Assembly: GCA_966212235.1 (NCBI GenBank)
Contig: CBIHPP010000001.1
Span: 558,001 to 622,000, forward strand
Length of the DNA stretch: 64,000 nt
Source of the DNA: Niastella sp966212235
GTDB taxonomy: Bacteria > Bacteroidota > Bacteroidia > Chitinophagales > Chitinophagaceae
Direction of reading: 5' to 3'
The notes under the pieces were generated by a model. It searched no databases. It saw nothing but the letters and a program-made list of their open reading frames with translations, and was not told the origin of the DNA. Positions 1 through 9,700 of this stretch are shown piece after piece. Position 1 is the stretch's first letter. Every line of letters begins with the position of its first letter. A program made the translations under genes and the position numbers.

Positions 1-1833
1 GCTGCATTTTCTGATGGGTTACAGCAAAACACGGCGCGTGTACGTTATGATTTTGAAACTACACGAATGGAACTTTTTAAGGAACGGTTCCTGGAAGTGT
101 TTTTAAACTGGTGCAGGCAAAATGGCGTATTATCAAGGGTGCAGGCATATGGACGAGAATATCATCCGTCCGATTCCAGCATGAGCGTTGACATTCCCGA
201 GTGTGAGACATGGATGCGTAAATATGTTGGCGAGGCATTGAAAGATTATGATCATACACAGGGGAGAACCTATTCACCGGTTAATAAATTTGTATCATCA
301 GGAGCCAGGTTGAGTGGAAAGAAACTGGTGTCGTGCGAAGAGATCACGAATACAGAAGTAGTATTCAATGCAACGATGGAGATGATCAAGCTCACCGGGG
401 ATCAAAGTAATCTTTCCGGCGTAACACACAGTATTATTCATGGGTTTAATTATAGTCCGCCCGATGCGCCATTTCCAGGTTGGGTACGTTATGGTATATT
501 TATGAATGAAGTCAACCCGGTATACCCGTTCTTCAAATTGTGGATAGCTTATAAAGCCCGTCTTTCGGCTGTTTTTCAAATAGGCGATATGTGTTCGGAT
601 ATTGCCGTTATGTATCCTTTGGCAGACTTGTGGAGTACCTACGGCGTACCCTGGGACCCATTCCCTGAACAGGTTTATCCTGCCTATGCGCACAACATTT
701 GGGAAGCGATCCATCAAAACGGCAATGGATGCGATTACGTAAGTGAGCAAGTATTGCAACAGGCAAAGTTCGCAGATGGAAAAATAACTTACGGGCCGCG
801 AACTTATAAGGTGCTGATGGTGATAGAAGCAGCGACGATGCAGCCGGAAACAGCGAAAGCCATCAGCCAGTATGCAGCTGCCGGAGGCAAAGTTATATTT
901 GTAGGCAGCCAGCCATATAAAGCCCCGGGTTTGAATAATCATACCGCCACAGATACACAGGTGGCTACTATCATCAATGAGGCAAAACAGCATTATCCAG
1001 CGCACGTAACCCTTTATCCTGCACCTGTAGGTGACATTTTATCCTGGTTCAGGGATTTGCAAAATAAAATGAACATCATACCATTTATCAGAATAGATCA
1101 GTCACATGCATCTGTTAGCCAGGTTTATTATAAGCAAGGCGATAGCGATTGCTATTTTATTTCTAATTATAGCAAGGATACCAAACATGCGTTTAATGGA
1201 GAGTTCAATGTGCCCGCCCATAAAACAGCCTGGCTCTGGAACCCGGAAGATGGTACCCGCTGGCTATATCCAACCAATGGGGCGAATAATAAATTGCATA
1301 TAACGCTTGGACCGGCAGAATCAAAACTGATTGTATTTGACAATAAAACCAGGGGTAAGAAATATGTCATCGACAAACCCAATTACGAGGCCGCCATTAC
1401 GCTTACAAGCCCATGGAAGCTAACATTGAACCATATGAATGGAACTAAAAAAGAGATCATGATGAATGAACTGGTGGATTTTAAAAATGATGAAGCATTA
1501 AGTTCATTTGCAGGAACAGCTATTTATGAAGGCACTTTACACGTAAGCGATATAAAGAACGCCCATTACCTTGATCTGGGGAAAGTTCATGGCGTGTGCG
1601 AACTATTTGTTAACGGGAAAAGTGTTGGCGTAAAATGGTATGGCGATCGGATATATTCTCTTTTAGATTGGGTTCACCACGGCGATAATTCGATTTTGAT
1701 AAAGGTAACTACAACGATGGGGAACTACATAGGGTCATTAAAAACACACAAGGACTCTATGAAATGGATAAAGGGGAAAAACCAACCTGTGTATTCTAAT
1801 GGGTTGGTGGGGCCGGTGAAGTTGTTGGGGTGA
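1..1833 (+). CDS. GH106-like glycoside hydrolase (putative alpha-L-rhamnosidase), C-terminal part
   Basis: The frame is open from the first base of the window, so the true start lies upstream; the first internal ATG (67) is probably not the start. About 610 codons are visible. The stretch with PECET (residues about 80-84 of the visible part), then SSGARLSGKKLVSCEE, then GVTHSIIHGFNYSPP and the Asp-containing MCSDIAVMYPLADLW resembles the catalytic half of GH106 glycosidases, which remove terminal L-rhamnose from plant polysaccharides. The last 130 residues look like a galactose-binding-type beta-sandwich (HGVCELFVNGKSVGVKWYG). Export and the start cannot be judged here. The GH106 assignment is by resemblance; a related large glycosidase family is possible. 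Confidence 0.7.
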   Translation, partial: AAFSDGLQQNTARVRYDFETTRMELFKERFLEVFLNWCRQNGVLSRVQAYGREYHPSDSSMSVDIPECETWMRKYVGEALKDYDHTQGRTYSPVNKFVSSGARLSGKKLVSCEEITNTEVVFNATMEMIKLTGDQSNLSGVTHSIIHGFNYSPPDAPFPGWVRYGIFMNEVNPVYPFFKLWIAYKARLSAVFQIGDMCSDIAVMYPLADLWSTYGVPWDPFPEQVYPAYAHNIWEAIHQNGNGCDYVSEQVLQQAKFADGKITYGPRTYKVLMVIEAATMQPETAKAISQYAAAGGKVIFVGSQPYKAPGLNNHTATDTQVATIINEAKQHYPAHVTLYPAPVGDILSWFRDLQNKMNIIPFIRIDQSHASVSQVYYKQGDSDCYFISNYSKDTKHAFNGEFNVPAHKTAWLWNPEDGTRWLYPTNGANNKLHITLGPAESKLIVFDNKTRGKKYVIDKPNYEAAITLTSPWKLTLNHMNGTKKEIMMNELVDFKNDEALSSFAGTAIYEGTLHVSDIKNAHYLDLGKVHGVCELFVNGKSVGVKWYGDRIYSLLDWVHHGDNSILIKVTTTMGNYIGSLKTHKDSMKWIKGKNQPVYSNGLVGPVKLLG

Positions 1834-1983
1834 TAGAGACGGTGAACACTTTTACCAAAATGTTTAATCATAATTGGACAATATGTTATGCTCCATTGGC
1901 AACCTGACAGAAGGGCGAGGCCAGATATATATTATGTAAATGTACCCAGGCGAAAAAGCAAGGTAACTTTACGGACAATAAGA

Positions 1984-2015
1984 TGGCCCGCCAGCGCAAA
2001 GCACCGGGCGGGCCA
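1984..2015 (-). terminator. Hairpin after the toxin operon
   Basis: A perfect 9-bp GC-rich stem, TGGCCCGCC (1984-1992) with GGCGGGCCA (2007-2015), encloses a 14-nt loop. It sits 33 bp past the stop codon of the fused toxin gene on the minus strand. No clear T-run follows immediately, so the termination role is inferred from strength and position. Confidence 0.6.
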
Positions 2016-2047
2016 GGATATTAATAAACAGGCATTATTGCGTGCTC

Positions 2048-5000
2048 TTACCGTCGCGTTGCCGGGGTCTTGGCCGGCTTTTTGGCCGGGGCCTGGGCAG
2101 GCTTTTTGGCCGGAGCCTTGGGCGGCGGCGGAGGAGCCGTGAATTTTGTCCAGCCGGTTGGTTTACCGATTGGCACCAGCCACACATCTTTAGCATTCCA
2201 TTTTATTTTTACGTCCAGATCGCTGTCCTTGAAATCCCTCGTGGAATGACCAAAGTCTTTGTCCGTAGTAAATAGCGAACCACCACTACTTTTGTATGCA
2301 TAAACATCTTTCTTCAGATGTGTGGCCAGTTGTTGTGCTACGGGTGGATGGCCCAAACCTGCTCGGCAGCCAAAAAGTCTTATTTGTGCATCCTCTGTAA
2401 AACTGCTCTTCGCTATTTCGGTTACCGGCTTGTCGCTGCTGTCGCCACGACTGGTAAGATTTGCGCCTGTACCAGTTCCGTTCCCTATAAACAAAGCGCC
2501 TGGCCCATGGCGGTCTACCGTGGGCGTATCGTCATCATCTCCCTGGCTGGTATCTCTCGTAACACCCGCATGGCCGAAATAAGCCAGATAGGCCACATCA
2601 CCCGGCGCAACAGCCTTGGCGAGACCTGCGACATTAGTAATTTCCACCACCCGCACTGTATCGATCCCTTTTCTGAAATTCGGCGCCCCGGGAAAACTGT
2701 TAGCCTCAATTTCCCGGCCATGAGTTTGTGCGGCCAACAGGGCGTTGTTTCCGGTATTATGTTCGCCGTCCCCCGATTCTCCAACGGTTATAATAAAAAG
2801 TTTTTCTGTTTGAATGCGGATCCGGAATCCCGTACCGCCTTTGTCGGGGATAATACTGTAATATTTATTTCTATGCTTACTGTCACCCTTCTTTCTTAAT
2901 GCTGCTTCTTCCTTGTTAACCTCATCCAATCGCTTTTGGGCATCTTCTTTGGTTTTATAAACCCTTGTACCGGGCTCGTCATACGATTTCTCGCCCTTTA
3001 AGCCGCCTGGATCGATCAGCTTTGTAGGACAGTTATGAACATAGGCATAGAGATTCAATCCATCGTCAATACCCGCCGGATCTGCAGCCATCCATCTTCC
3101 CAGCCATGGCATATAATACCGGGCGCCATGATATTCCAGTCCGCTTTCTTCATCCCGCTCCATATGCGTATAACGGTATCTTTTACGGGCCGCCATGATA
3201 GCTGCATCGGTGGCCTGGTAACTGGTGGTGCCAAACGGATGAAACTCTTCATAACTGATCACGCGGGCATTGGGCGAGCCATCCGTTTCAATAGCTGCAG
3301 AGCCAAGATGATTGGCCAGTTGATAACGCACCAGCCTTTTCGGCGTACCATCATCAAAATCGTTACGGGTTTCTATTACTGCAATCTCTTTTTTATCATC
3401 CATTACATGATAACTGGTCCTTACAAGCGTTGGCGCTTCGGTGTTATCATATTCCGTATAGATCTCAATACCATCTATATACAGGCGCTGCGATTTTTTT
3501 AACGGATCAATACCCTGGGCTGCTGCCCGTTCGGTGATCTTCCGTACCCGCTCTCCGTCACTGTCATATACATAATACGTAGTTTCCGGTGTGCCGTTGA
3601 CCACGCTTTGTTGGGCAATTGCCTGCAGTTCATCCCTGAAATTCCAGCGCATTACCTGTAAATGCGGCAGTGCAGTAATAAAACCATGCTGTGCATGATG
3701 CTGGTAATTATAGGGAAAGTTGTTTGCGTTGGCAGCAACCGAAGTAGTCTTTAACCGGTTGCTGATGGTTTCATATTCATAATTGCGTACCCAGTTCCCT
3801 CCGCTGGCAGTATGCTGTGTTTGCAGCATGTTGCCGGTATGGTCGTAGGTGTATTGTTGGGTGTAAGTACGCCAGGCAAAGGGATCGGTTTGACTATACT
3901 GCTGCATGAATGGCAGATCATTCCAGTTATCTTCCAACCCAAAATTCAATTGCCCGGCATGTTCCCTGCCGGTAGCTGTGATCAACCGGTAAAGTGCGTC
4001 ATACGTGTATTCAGCCGTTCCCGAGATCTTTTGATTGTTAAAGAAGATGTCTGGGATGTTTTTATCTTCAATATGCGTAATGTTGCCTACAGCATCGTAG
4101 GTGTAATAAAGGTTCTGCAGCGGGTCATTGTTAGCGCGTTTTGTTTGCAACCTGATCAGGCGGAAGGTGGCTTCGTCATAAAAGTACCGGGTGCTTACGC
4201 CGTTGCCATAGGTTATTTTTGTTCGTTCTCCTTTTTCGTTGTAATCGATATTGCTTACAAACCATTCCGGATTGCCGTTTTGCGTTACCCGTACGTTGTT
4301 CAACGATCCCGACTCGTTATAATGAGGTTCATAAATGCTGGCATCGGCTGAGGTTTGGCGGGTTATCCGGTTCAGCGCATCATACACGTAAGTGGTAGTG
4401 TATGTTTCTGGTTCAAGCTTTGCATCCGGATCGGCGCCGCTCCATTCTACCATTTCTTTATAGTTGGCAGCAAATCTTCTCTGTATCCCGAGGGCATTGC
4501 CTTTGAGATCAAACTGTGGTGTTACTGTCTTGCCGGCCGTGTCATACATGATAAAAGCCCTGGTACGCAAATTATTTGCTTTGTCGTTGGGAACACCCTC
4601 CCCGTAAATGGCTTTTTCGTAAATATGATCGGGCGTGGCTGGTTCAAGTGGATTGATGCCGTCACCGCCTTTTACTCTTTTTATGGTGGGGCGTTGAAGT
4701 ATATCGTATTCGAAAATGAACTCGTGATTGCGGGCGTCCCAGGTACGGAAGGGATTGCCGGCCGCATTTTGTAAAAGCCATCTTTCACCGGCGTCCATAC
4801 TCAACTGATATACCTTGTTGCCCAGCATATCGTACTTGTATTGCATCACAATATTCTCCCGGTCGTCAGTAACTGTACGTTTGTTGCCTTCAATATCCAG
4901 TCCGGTTGTTGTGTAAATAAGTATATCGTTATTAAGTTCATCCTTGCCATTGTTTTCTACCATCAATACGGGGCGTGCGAAGGCATCGAGGTAATACCTC

Positions 5001-8000
5001 GGTGGGGTATTGGCATGCTGTGCGGTGCGTTGTGCAGCAGCCTGTTCTTTCTCAGGATCTTTTCCCTCGCTGAGCAATTCGGCATCTATCAGGCGACCGA
5101 TGCGATTGATATACCAGGTGCATTGCGGGTCAGTAACCATATCATTCTGATCGCGCACTGCCATTTGCCAGGCATCAAATTCAGTTGCCACCAATGTTCC
5201 TTCGGGATGAAGGGTCTTTACATTACGGCCAATGGGGTCGTAATAGAACAATGGCGTAAGGCCTGTTTCCACCAGTTCTTTGAAATGCTCATACTGATGC
5301 GTTACGGAAAAATAAGGCTGGTATTGTTTCACCACATTGCCTTTATTGTTCAACACCGTTCTGCCGTTACCAATCCAGCGCAGTTGTTGAGGCGCCTGAG
5401 TGGAAGTGTCTTCAATGGAAATAGAATAAGTGTTATCTGCATTTACCGTAACCCGTTTGGCAATGCCGGGTTCGGCCTGAACCTTTTTCATTACCGGCTG
5501 TCCGCTTCCATTCGAATAGGTAAAACTGATCTGAACGGGCGAATCATTGTTCTTTTTAAAATGTTCTTCGCGGATCACAGAGGCTGCAGCTACTGGTAAC
5601 GTACCGTTAGAGACCATGTAACGGTCAAAATCGTATACGAAGATGGCAGTAGCATGTTGCAACAATGCTTTTCCGGTTGTTACCAGCTGGGTAGAAGAAG
5701 CTGCGTTCAGAAAATCATCGATGAGGCCAAGTTCAACAGGGGAGTGGTATTCCTGTAATCCTGCCAGGTCATCCGCTTCATCGCCCTTGCCGAAAGCAGC
5801 CGTGGCTTTCACCATTCCCAGTTCGTTGATAAGTATTTCGGTAATATTATCATTGGGGTCAATGATCCGCTGCGGTTGTAGCGTGCGAAAGTTAAATCGT
5901 AAAACAGCGCTTTTGTTTGCCAGGGCATCTTCGGTTTCACTGATCATCAGGAAGTAACTGCCATAATATTTCACCGTTGTTTTGGCATCATGCGCATCGA
6001 TGTGCGCAATGGGCACATAAAAGCGGCTTTGTGCATCCAGGAAACTTTCACCGGCTTCTATATATTTCGATATCCCTGTCCGCATCCACCAATCGGCATC
6101 TGCAAGGTCGTTTTCGTCTTTGTTATGATCAAATTTCCCCAGTAGCATTAAAGCGTCATCTATTTTGGCCCCTGCAACATTGGTGGTGCCAAAAATATCC
6201 TCCAGCAGTTCGGCTGTGTAGGCCAGTTGATAATTTTCATAAGGGATGCTTTTTGATTCCAGTTCATACAGGGCAAGCGTTCCGGTGAGGTCGTTTTTAT
6301 AGTATAAGGTGCGCAAATGTTCAATCAGTCTTTTCTGTGGTCTTAGGCCATTGAGCGGTTTGTTTATTTCATGGTAGAAGGCGGTATCAGAATTTACATC
6401 AGACAGTATATCGGTAAAATTGTCAACCGAATAATAGTCGCCCGTTTTCACAACGCCTTTTAATTCATAGGTTTTAGTTTCAGCCGGTAAACGAAGGCGA
6501 TTGCTGTTTATGTCGATGGCGTCTTTGGTGTAATTATAAAGCGAATAGCTTATATATGGTTTTGTCTGTGCGGTTTGTGCTGCTGCAGGTAACGAAGTGT
6601 CTGCCTGTTTTCGGCCATAGGCAACGGATGCTGCTTCCAGCACATTGCCATATTCGTCATGTTTTATATTGAGTGTTTGAGCGATCCGGGGATCTTCGAT
6701 ATTTCTTTCGTAATGATAATTGATCGTTTCCCGATCCTTTACGATAAATACGGCATGTTTATTTTTCCCCTTTGGCTGTAGCAGTTCAATGATATAATTA
6801 ATTCCGCTTGCTGTGTAAGGCGTTAATTGCTTTTTGATCTCAGCGGGCTGAGCCCCGGTTTGTGGTGCATCATGCGCAAATACTTCCGATCGCAATAGAA
6901 CGCTTTTACAGGCCCGTAATGCCTGCTGATATTCTTCGGCGCTTAACTGGTTGATCACCTGCTGCGGTATTCCATTGGCGGCAATAATTACAGCATCCGT
7001 TAATGGCTTTTCATGGTGTACGGTGTTGAAGCCCGCCCTTATCATTTCTTCATACCAGTACTCATGTGCATATTGATTTAATATTTTGCCGTTCCGTAAA
7101 CAGGCACCGGTATGGAACCATTGTTTGGTAATAACCGGTTCCTGCTGCAATTCAGCGTCAACGATCATGCCGCCGTCGCCTTTTGTATAATGACCGAAAA
7201 GTTCCGTATCTGTTTGCTCCACTTTACCAAAACCTCTGAATTCACGCTCGGCATGATCGTAGTAACCATGGTGGTAGGTATAAGAACTCACCATGGTATG
7301 TTGTGTGATCCTGTCTGCAACGGTCACCCTGGAAAGGCAATGAACGGGGAAATGCAATTTGGTGATCCATGGCCTTCCGTTCTTCCTGTCCTCAACGTAA
7401 TACCTGGTAGAAGGCGTGTATTCGAGCTGTACCTCTTTGCCCATATTATTTTTGTACGCAATAAGCAAATGCGGTTTTCTGCCATTCATAAGGTCGATAT
7501 ACTTCAATGGCGCCTGCTGATCTTTTGCAAGCGGGTTCGACCACACCAAACAGCCCACGCCGTTGCCCAGCAAGTCGGTTGCGGAGAAAAAGGTTTTATT
7601 GTGCACATCCGGAATGGCATTTATTTCAAAAGGGGAGGTGGAAAAGCGGTTGCCGCTTAAATTCTTCCAGCAGGAGAATTTCTTGCGGCCCAGGTAAATA
7701 ATATCTGCGGTGCCTGATCCATCTATATCAGCCAACCTGATGTAGGCTGCATTGAAGGAATCGGGATGATCGAATAGCGGTGAATGGTCCATTCCGATCT
7801 TTGAACCAAATTGTCCATAGCCCAGGTTGGGCCAGTAGCATACTTCGCCGTTGCGAATTCGCACAATATCGGTAAGTCCATCGCCCGACATGTCGGCCAG
7901 AAAGATCGTTTGCTTTTCATCTCTGAAAACATTATTAGGTCCTTCTTCTTTATCGAATGTTTTCAATGATTTTCTGGCGGCTGCGAATCCTGCTTTTCCG

Positions 8001-9691
8001 GCTGATTCATACCAGGTGATAACATTGTCTTCCACAATAGCCACTTCTGCACGGCCATCACCGTTCAGGTCGAGCATCCTGACCGACGGATCGCTGAAAT
8101 TGATATTTGGTAGTTCTATAAAAGGGTTGAAAGGCTGCCAGTTGTCATCGTCGTCCAGTTCAAAAAAACCTTTTGGCGCTGTGCTGTAATTCACGAGCTG
8201 CTTTGTGCCGTTCGCCTCCAGGTCGAGCAGTTGTAGCGAACCACCCTGTGTTGTAAAAGAAGGCCTTGGTGAAACCAGTTTTGCCTGTTCAAATACGCCA
8301 TTGCCAAGATTGTGTTTATAATACCAGCCGTTGGCCTGTTCAGTTAAAATGCCCGACAGTCCTTCATTGAACAGGTCTACAAACTGATATGTTTGATCAT
8401 CTATTCCTATAGGTGCATGAACAAGCGCCGAAGGTATTACTTCTTTTACTTCGCTGTTCCATTCTGGTAGCTGATAGGTGAACTCAAAAGGAGGGAGGCT
8501 TTGAGCCGTGTAGGTGCCGTCAGGCTTTTTAATATGACCGGTGAAAGTAACGGTTTTCAGGTATGTAAAATCCTGTGCTGATGAGGTGTCGTACCCAAAG
8601 TGTAATGATTGCACCAGGCCATTGTATTCACTGTCGTCAAAACGGTGAAACAGCAGTACCCGGTTACACAGGCGTGTTGTACGAATGTCGAAACCGGATT
8701 TGTATTCCGAAAAAGCGTCAGGCCTGAAAAGCCAGTCCTGGATCTCATTGAAAGGTGCTGCTGTGTTGTATTCACCGTAATCAAATACCAGTTCAAATAA
8801 ATAACCGGTCAGATCCGGTACCGGGTCGTTGAAGTTTTTGTAGGGCGTTTTATTGCCATACAATATTTTCGACAGGTACAGGTTGGTATATTGAATAGCC
8901 GAACCCTGTAAACGGTTTTTATTGTGCAGTAGGGAAGGGTCAATACCTTTTGCGTCTTCGCGCTTGTAAATATACTGTGCACAATTGCCTTTATCATCGA
9001 ACGTAAATTCCGGTAACCATTGGCAGGTTTTGAGTTCGTTGGGCGGATCAAACAGTCTGGCCTGTGCCGTCCAGCCGAATAAGGTAGTTACATTTTCCCT
9101 GGTGATCATCCGCCACTTGATGATCCCTGTTGTTTTTTCCTGCCACCGTTCAATGCGTGCAAACAAGCCTTCTATGCGTGGGCTGTAAAAGCGGATGGAA
9201 TGGGTATTGCCGGGTGAGTCTTTTTCTTCTATGGTGTATTCGCCGTTGCCATCAATGATAAAATTGCCTTCGTCATCTTTCTTAAATACCGCCACCAGGT
9301 CTTCGGCTTCCGAAAACACGAATGTATCGGAATCGGTGCCATCAAGATATTGTGGCAGCTCATCGTCGGTTTTACGTTTGATGGAAGGCTGGTCAAGCTT
9401 CCAGCCCAAACCAAATATACCGTTACCCGAACCCGAGTTATAGGAGAGGGAAAGATCAGGAGTAACGCCTCTTGCTGCGGTTACAGGTAATGGTATTGAA
9501 AATGACGAAGTGCCGTTGCTGGCATTTACGCCGAATTTTTCTTCAATGCCTTTGATGGCGCCTCCTCCATTCGGAACATTGATCTGTGGCAGCGAAGGCT
9601 TCATGGAAGCATCTCCGCTGGCATTGCTGCCGGCCGATGTTGCGGCCGGCAGCATCGCTGCTGATGATTTATCGTAATCTTTTGTAGACAT
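2048..9691 (-). CDS. Fused TcB-TcC subunit of a Tc (ABC) toxin with a C-terminal caspase-like cargo
   Basis: This 2547-residue protein joins the two halves of the Tc toxin cocoon. Residues about 36-330 are an SpvB-type domain (INVPNGGG, SLSYNSGSGNGIFGLGW). FG-GAP/VCBS-type Ca-binding blades follow at 540-665 (LDLNGDGRAE, MSGDGLTD, DIDGSGTAD), then TcdB mid-type regions to about 1050 and YD/RHS repeats at about 1565-1960. The RHS-associated core (SGLEYHGARYYMPWLGRW, ADPAGIDDGLNLYAYV) ends at DPGG, residues 2227-2230. In known Tc toxins the core cuts off the C-terminal cargo, which is held inside the cocoon. The 317-residue cargo has a His (H2374, YFGHAG) and a Cys (C2442, LFGCRAG) arranged as in clan CD cysteine peptidases, then a basic Ala/Pro/Lys tail. 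It lies 9 bp after the TcA gene, so the two are surely co-transcribed. The cargo function is inferred. Confidence 0.93.
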   Translation of the reverse strand: MSTKDYDKSSAAMLPAATSAGSNASGDASMKPSLPQINVPNGGGAIKGIEEKFGVNASNGTSSFSIPLPVTAARGVTPDLSLSYNSGSGNGIFGLGWKLDQPSIKRKTDDELPQYLDGTDSDTFVFSEAEDLVAVFKKDDEGNFIIDGNGEYTIEEKDSPGNTHSIRFYSPRIEGLFARIERWQEKTTGIIKWRMITRENVTTLFGWTAQARLFDPPNELKTCQWLPEFTFDDKGNCAQYIYKREDAKGIDPSLLHNKNRLQGSAIQYTNLYLSKILYGNKTPYKNFNDPVPDLTGYLFELVFDYGEYNTAAPFNEIQDWLFRPDAFSEYKSGFDIRTTRLCNRVLLFHRFDDSEYNGLVQSLHFGYDTSSAQDFTYLKTVTFTGHIKKPDGTYTAQSLPPFEFTYQLPEWNSEVKEVIPSALVHAPIGIDDQTYQFVDLFNEGLSGILTEQANGWYYKHNLGNGVFEQAKLVSPRPSFTTQGGSLQLLDLEANGTKQLVNYSTAPKGFFELDDDDNWQPFNPFIELPNINFSDPSVRMLDLNGDGRAEVAIVEDNVITWYESAGKAGFAAARKSLKTFDKEEGPNNVFRDEKQTIFLADMSGDGLTDIVRIRNGEVCYWPNLGYGQFGSKIGMDHSPLFDHPDSFNAAYIRLADIDGSGTADIIYLGRKKFSCWKNLSGNRFSTSPFEINAIPDVHNKTFFSATDLLGNGVGCLVWSNPLAKDQQAPLKYIDLMNGRKPHLLIAYKNNMGKEVQLEYTPSTRYYVEDRKNGRPWITKLHFPVHCLSRVTVADRITQHTMVSSYTYHHGYYDHAEREFRGFGKVEQTDTELFGHYTKGDGGMIVDAELQQEPVITKQWFHTGACLRNGKILNQYAHEYWYEEMIRAGFNTVHHEKPLTDAVIIAANGIPQQVINQLSAEEYQQALRACKSVLLRSEVFAHDAPQTGAQPAEIKKQLTPYTASGINYIIELLQPKGKNKHAVFIVKDRETINYHYERNIEDPRIAQTLNIKHDEYGNVLEAASVAYGRKQADTSLPAAAQTAQTKPYISYSLYNYTKDAIDINSNRLRLPAETKTYELKGVVKTGDYYSVDNFTDILSDVNSDTAFYHEINKPLNGLRPQKRLIEHLRTLYYKNDLTGTLALYELESKSIPYENYQLAYTAELLEDIFGTTNVAGAKIDDALMLLGKFDHNKDENDLADADWWMRTGISKYIEAGESFLDAQSRFYVPIAHIDAHDAKTTVKYYGSYFLMISETEDALANKSAVLRFNFRTLQPQRIIDPNDNITEILINELGMVKATAAFGKGDEADDLAGLQEYHSPVELGLIDDFLNAASSTQLVTTGKALLQHATAIFVYDFDRYMVSNGTLPVAAASVIREEHFKKNNDSPVQISFTYSNGSGQPVMKKVQAEPGIAKRVTVNADNTYSISIEDTSTQAPQQLRWIGNGRTVLNNKGNVVKQYQPYFSVTHQYEHFKELVETGLTPLFYYDPIGRNVKTLHPEGTLVATEFDAWQMAVRDQNDMVTDPQCTWYINRIGRLIDAELLSEGKDPEKEQAAAQRTAQHANTPPRYYLDAFARPVLMVENNGKDELNNDILIYTTTGLDIEGNKRTVTDDRENIVMQYKYDMLGNKVYQLSMDAGERWLLQNAAGNPFRTWDARNHEFIFEYDILQRPTIKRVKGGDGINPLEPATPDHIYEKAIYGEGVPNDKANNLRTRAFIMYDTAGKTVTPQFDLKGNALGIQRRFAANYKEMVEWSGADPDAKLEPETYTTTYVYDALNRITRQTSADASIYEPHYNESGSLNNVRVTQNGNPEWFVSNIDYNEKGERTKITYGNGVSTRYFYDEATFRLIRLQTKRANNDPLQNLYYTYDAVGNITHIEDKNIPDIFFNNQKISGTAEYTYDALYRLITATGREHAGQLNFGLEDNWNDLPFMQQYSQTDPFAWRTYTQQYTYDHTGNMLQTQHTASGGNWVRNYEYETISNRLKTTSVAANANNFPYNYQHHAQHGFITALPHLQVMRWNFRDELQAIAQQSVVNGTPETTYYVYDSDGERVRKITERAAAQGIDPLKKSQRLYIDGIEIYTEYDNTEAPTLVRTSYHVMDDKKEIAVIETRNDFDDGTPKRLVRYQLANHLGSAAIETDGSPNARVISYEEFHPFGTTSYQATDAAIMAARKRYRYTHMERDEESGLEYHGARYYMPWLGRWMAADPAGIDDGLNLYAYVHNCPTKLIDPGGLKGEKSYDEPGTRVYKTKEDAQKRLDEVNKEEAALRKKGDSKHRNKYYSIIPDKGGTGFRIRIQTEKLFIITVGESGDGEHNTGNNALLAAQTHGREIEANSFPGAPNFRKGIDTVRVVEITNVAGLAKAVAPGDVAYLAYFGHAGVTRDTSQGDDDDTPTVDRHGPGALFIGNGTGTGANLTSRGDSSDKPVTEIAKSSFTEDAQIRLFGCRAGLGHPPVAQQLATHLKKDVYAYKSSGGSLFTTDKDFGHSTRDFKDSDLDVKIKWNAKDVWLVPIGKPTGWTKFTAPPPPPKAPAKKPAQAPAKKPAKTPATRR
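2053..2140 (-). repeat. Ala/Pro/Lys-rich tandem repeat coding tail of the toxin
   Basis: The last 30 or so codons encode PPPPP, then repeated (A/T)PAKKPA units, and end in ATRR. At DNA level the unit around GGCTTTTTGGCCGG occurs twice about 30 bp apart. The tail is strongly basic and probably unstructured. Tc cargo regions are known to pass a narrow channel unfolded, and positive charge is thought to help; a role here is inference. Confidence 0.7.
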
Positions 9692-9700
9692 GTGTGTGTA

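Noticed and set aside
298..1005. 235-codon minus-strand frame inside the glycosidase
   Set aside because: It lies wholly opposite a convincing coding sequence and shows an odd His/Cys/Tyr-rich make-up typical of antisense frames.
1888..2142. 84-codon plus-strand frame between the glycosidase and the toxin
   Set aside because: It overlaps the toxin's repeat tail and hairpin; its Trp/Pro/Gly-rich end is the complement of the Ala/Pro/Lys codons. No family features.
2318..9443. Many plus-strand frames of 60-250 codons across the TcB-TcC gene
   Set aside because: All are antisense to a gene with continuous domain support; none has a recognisable motif.
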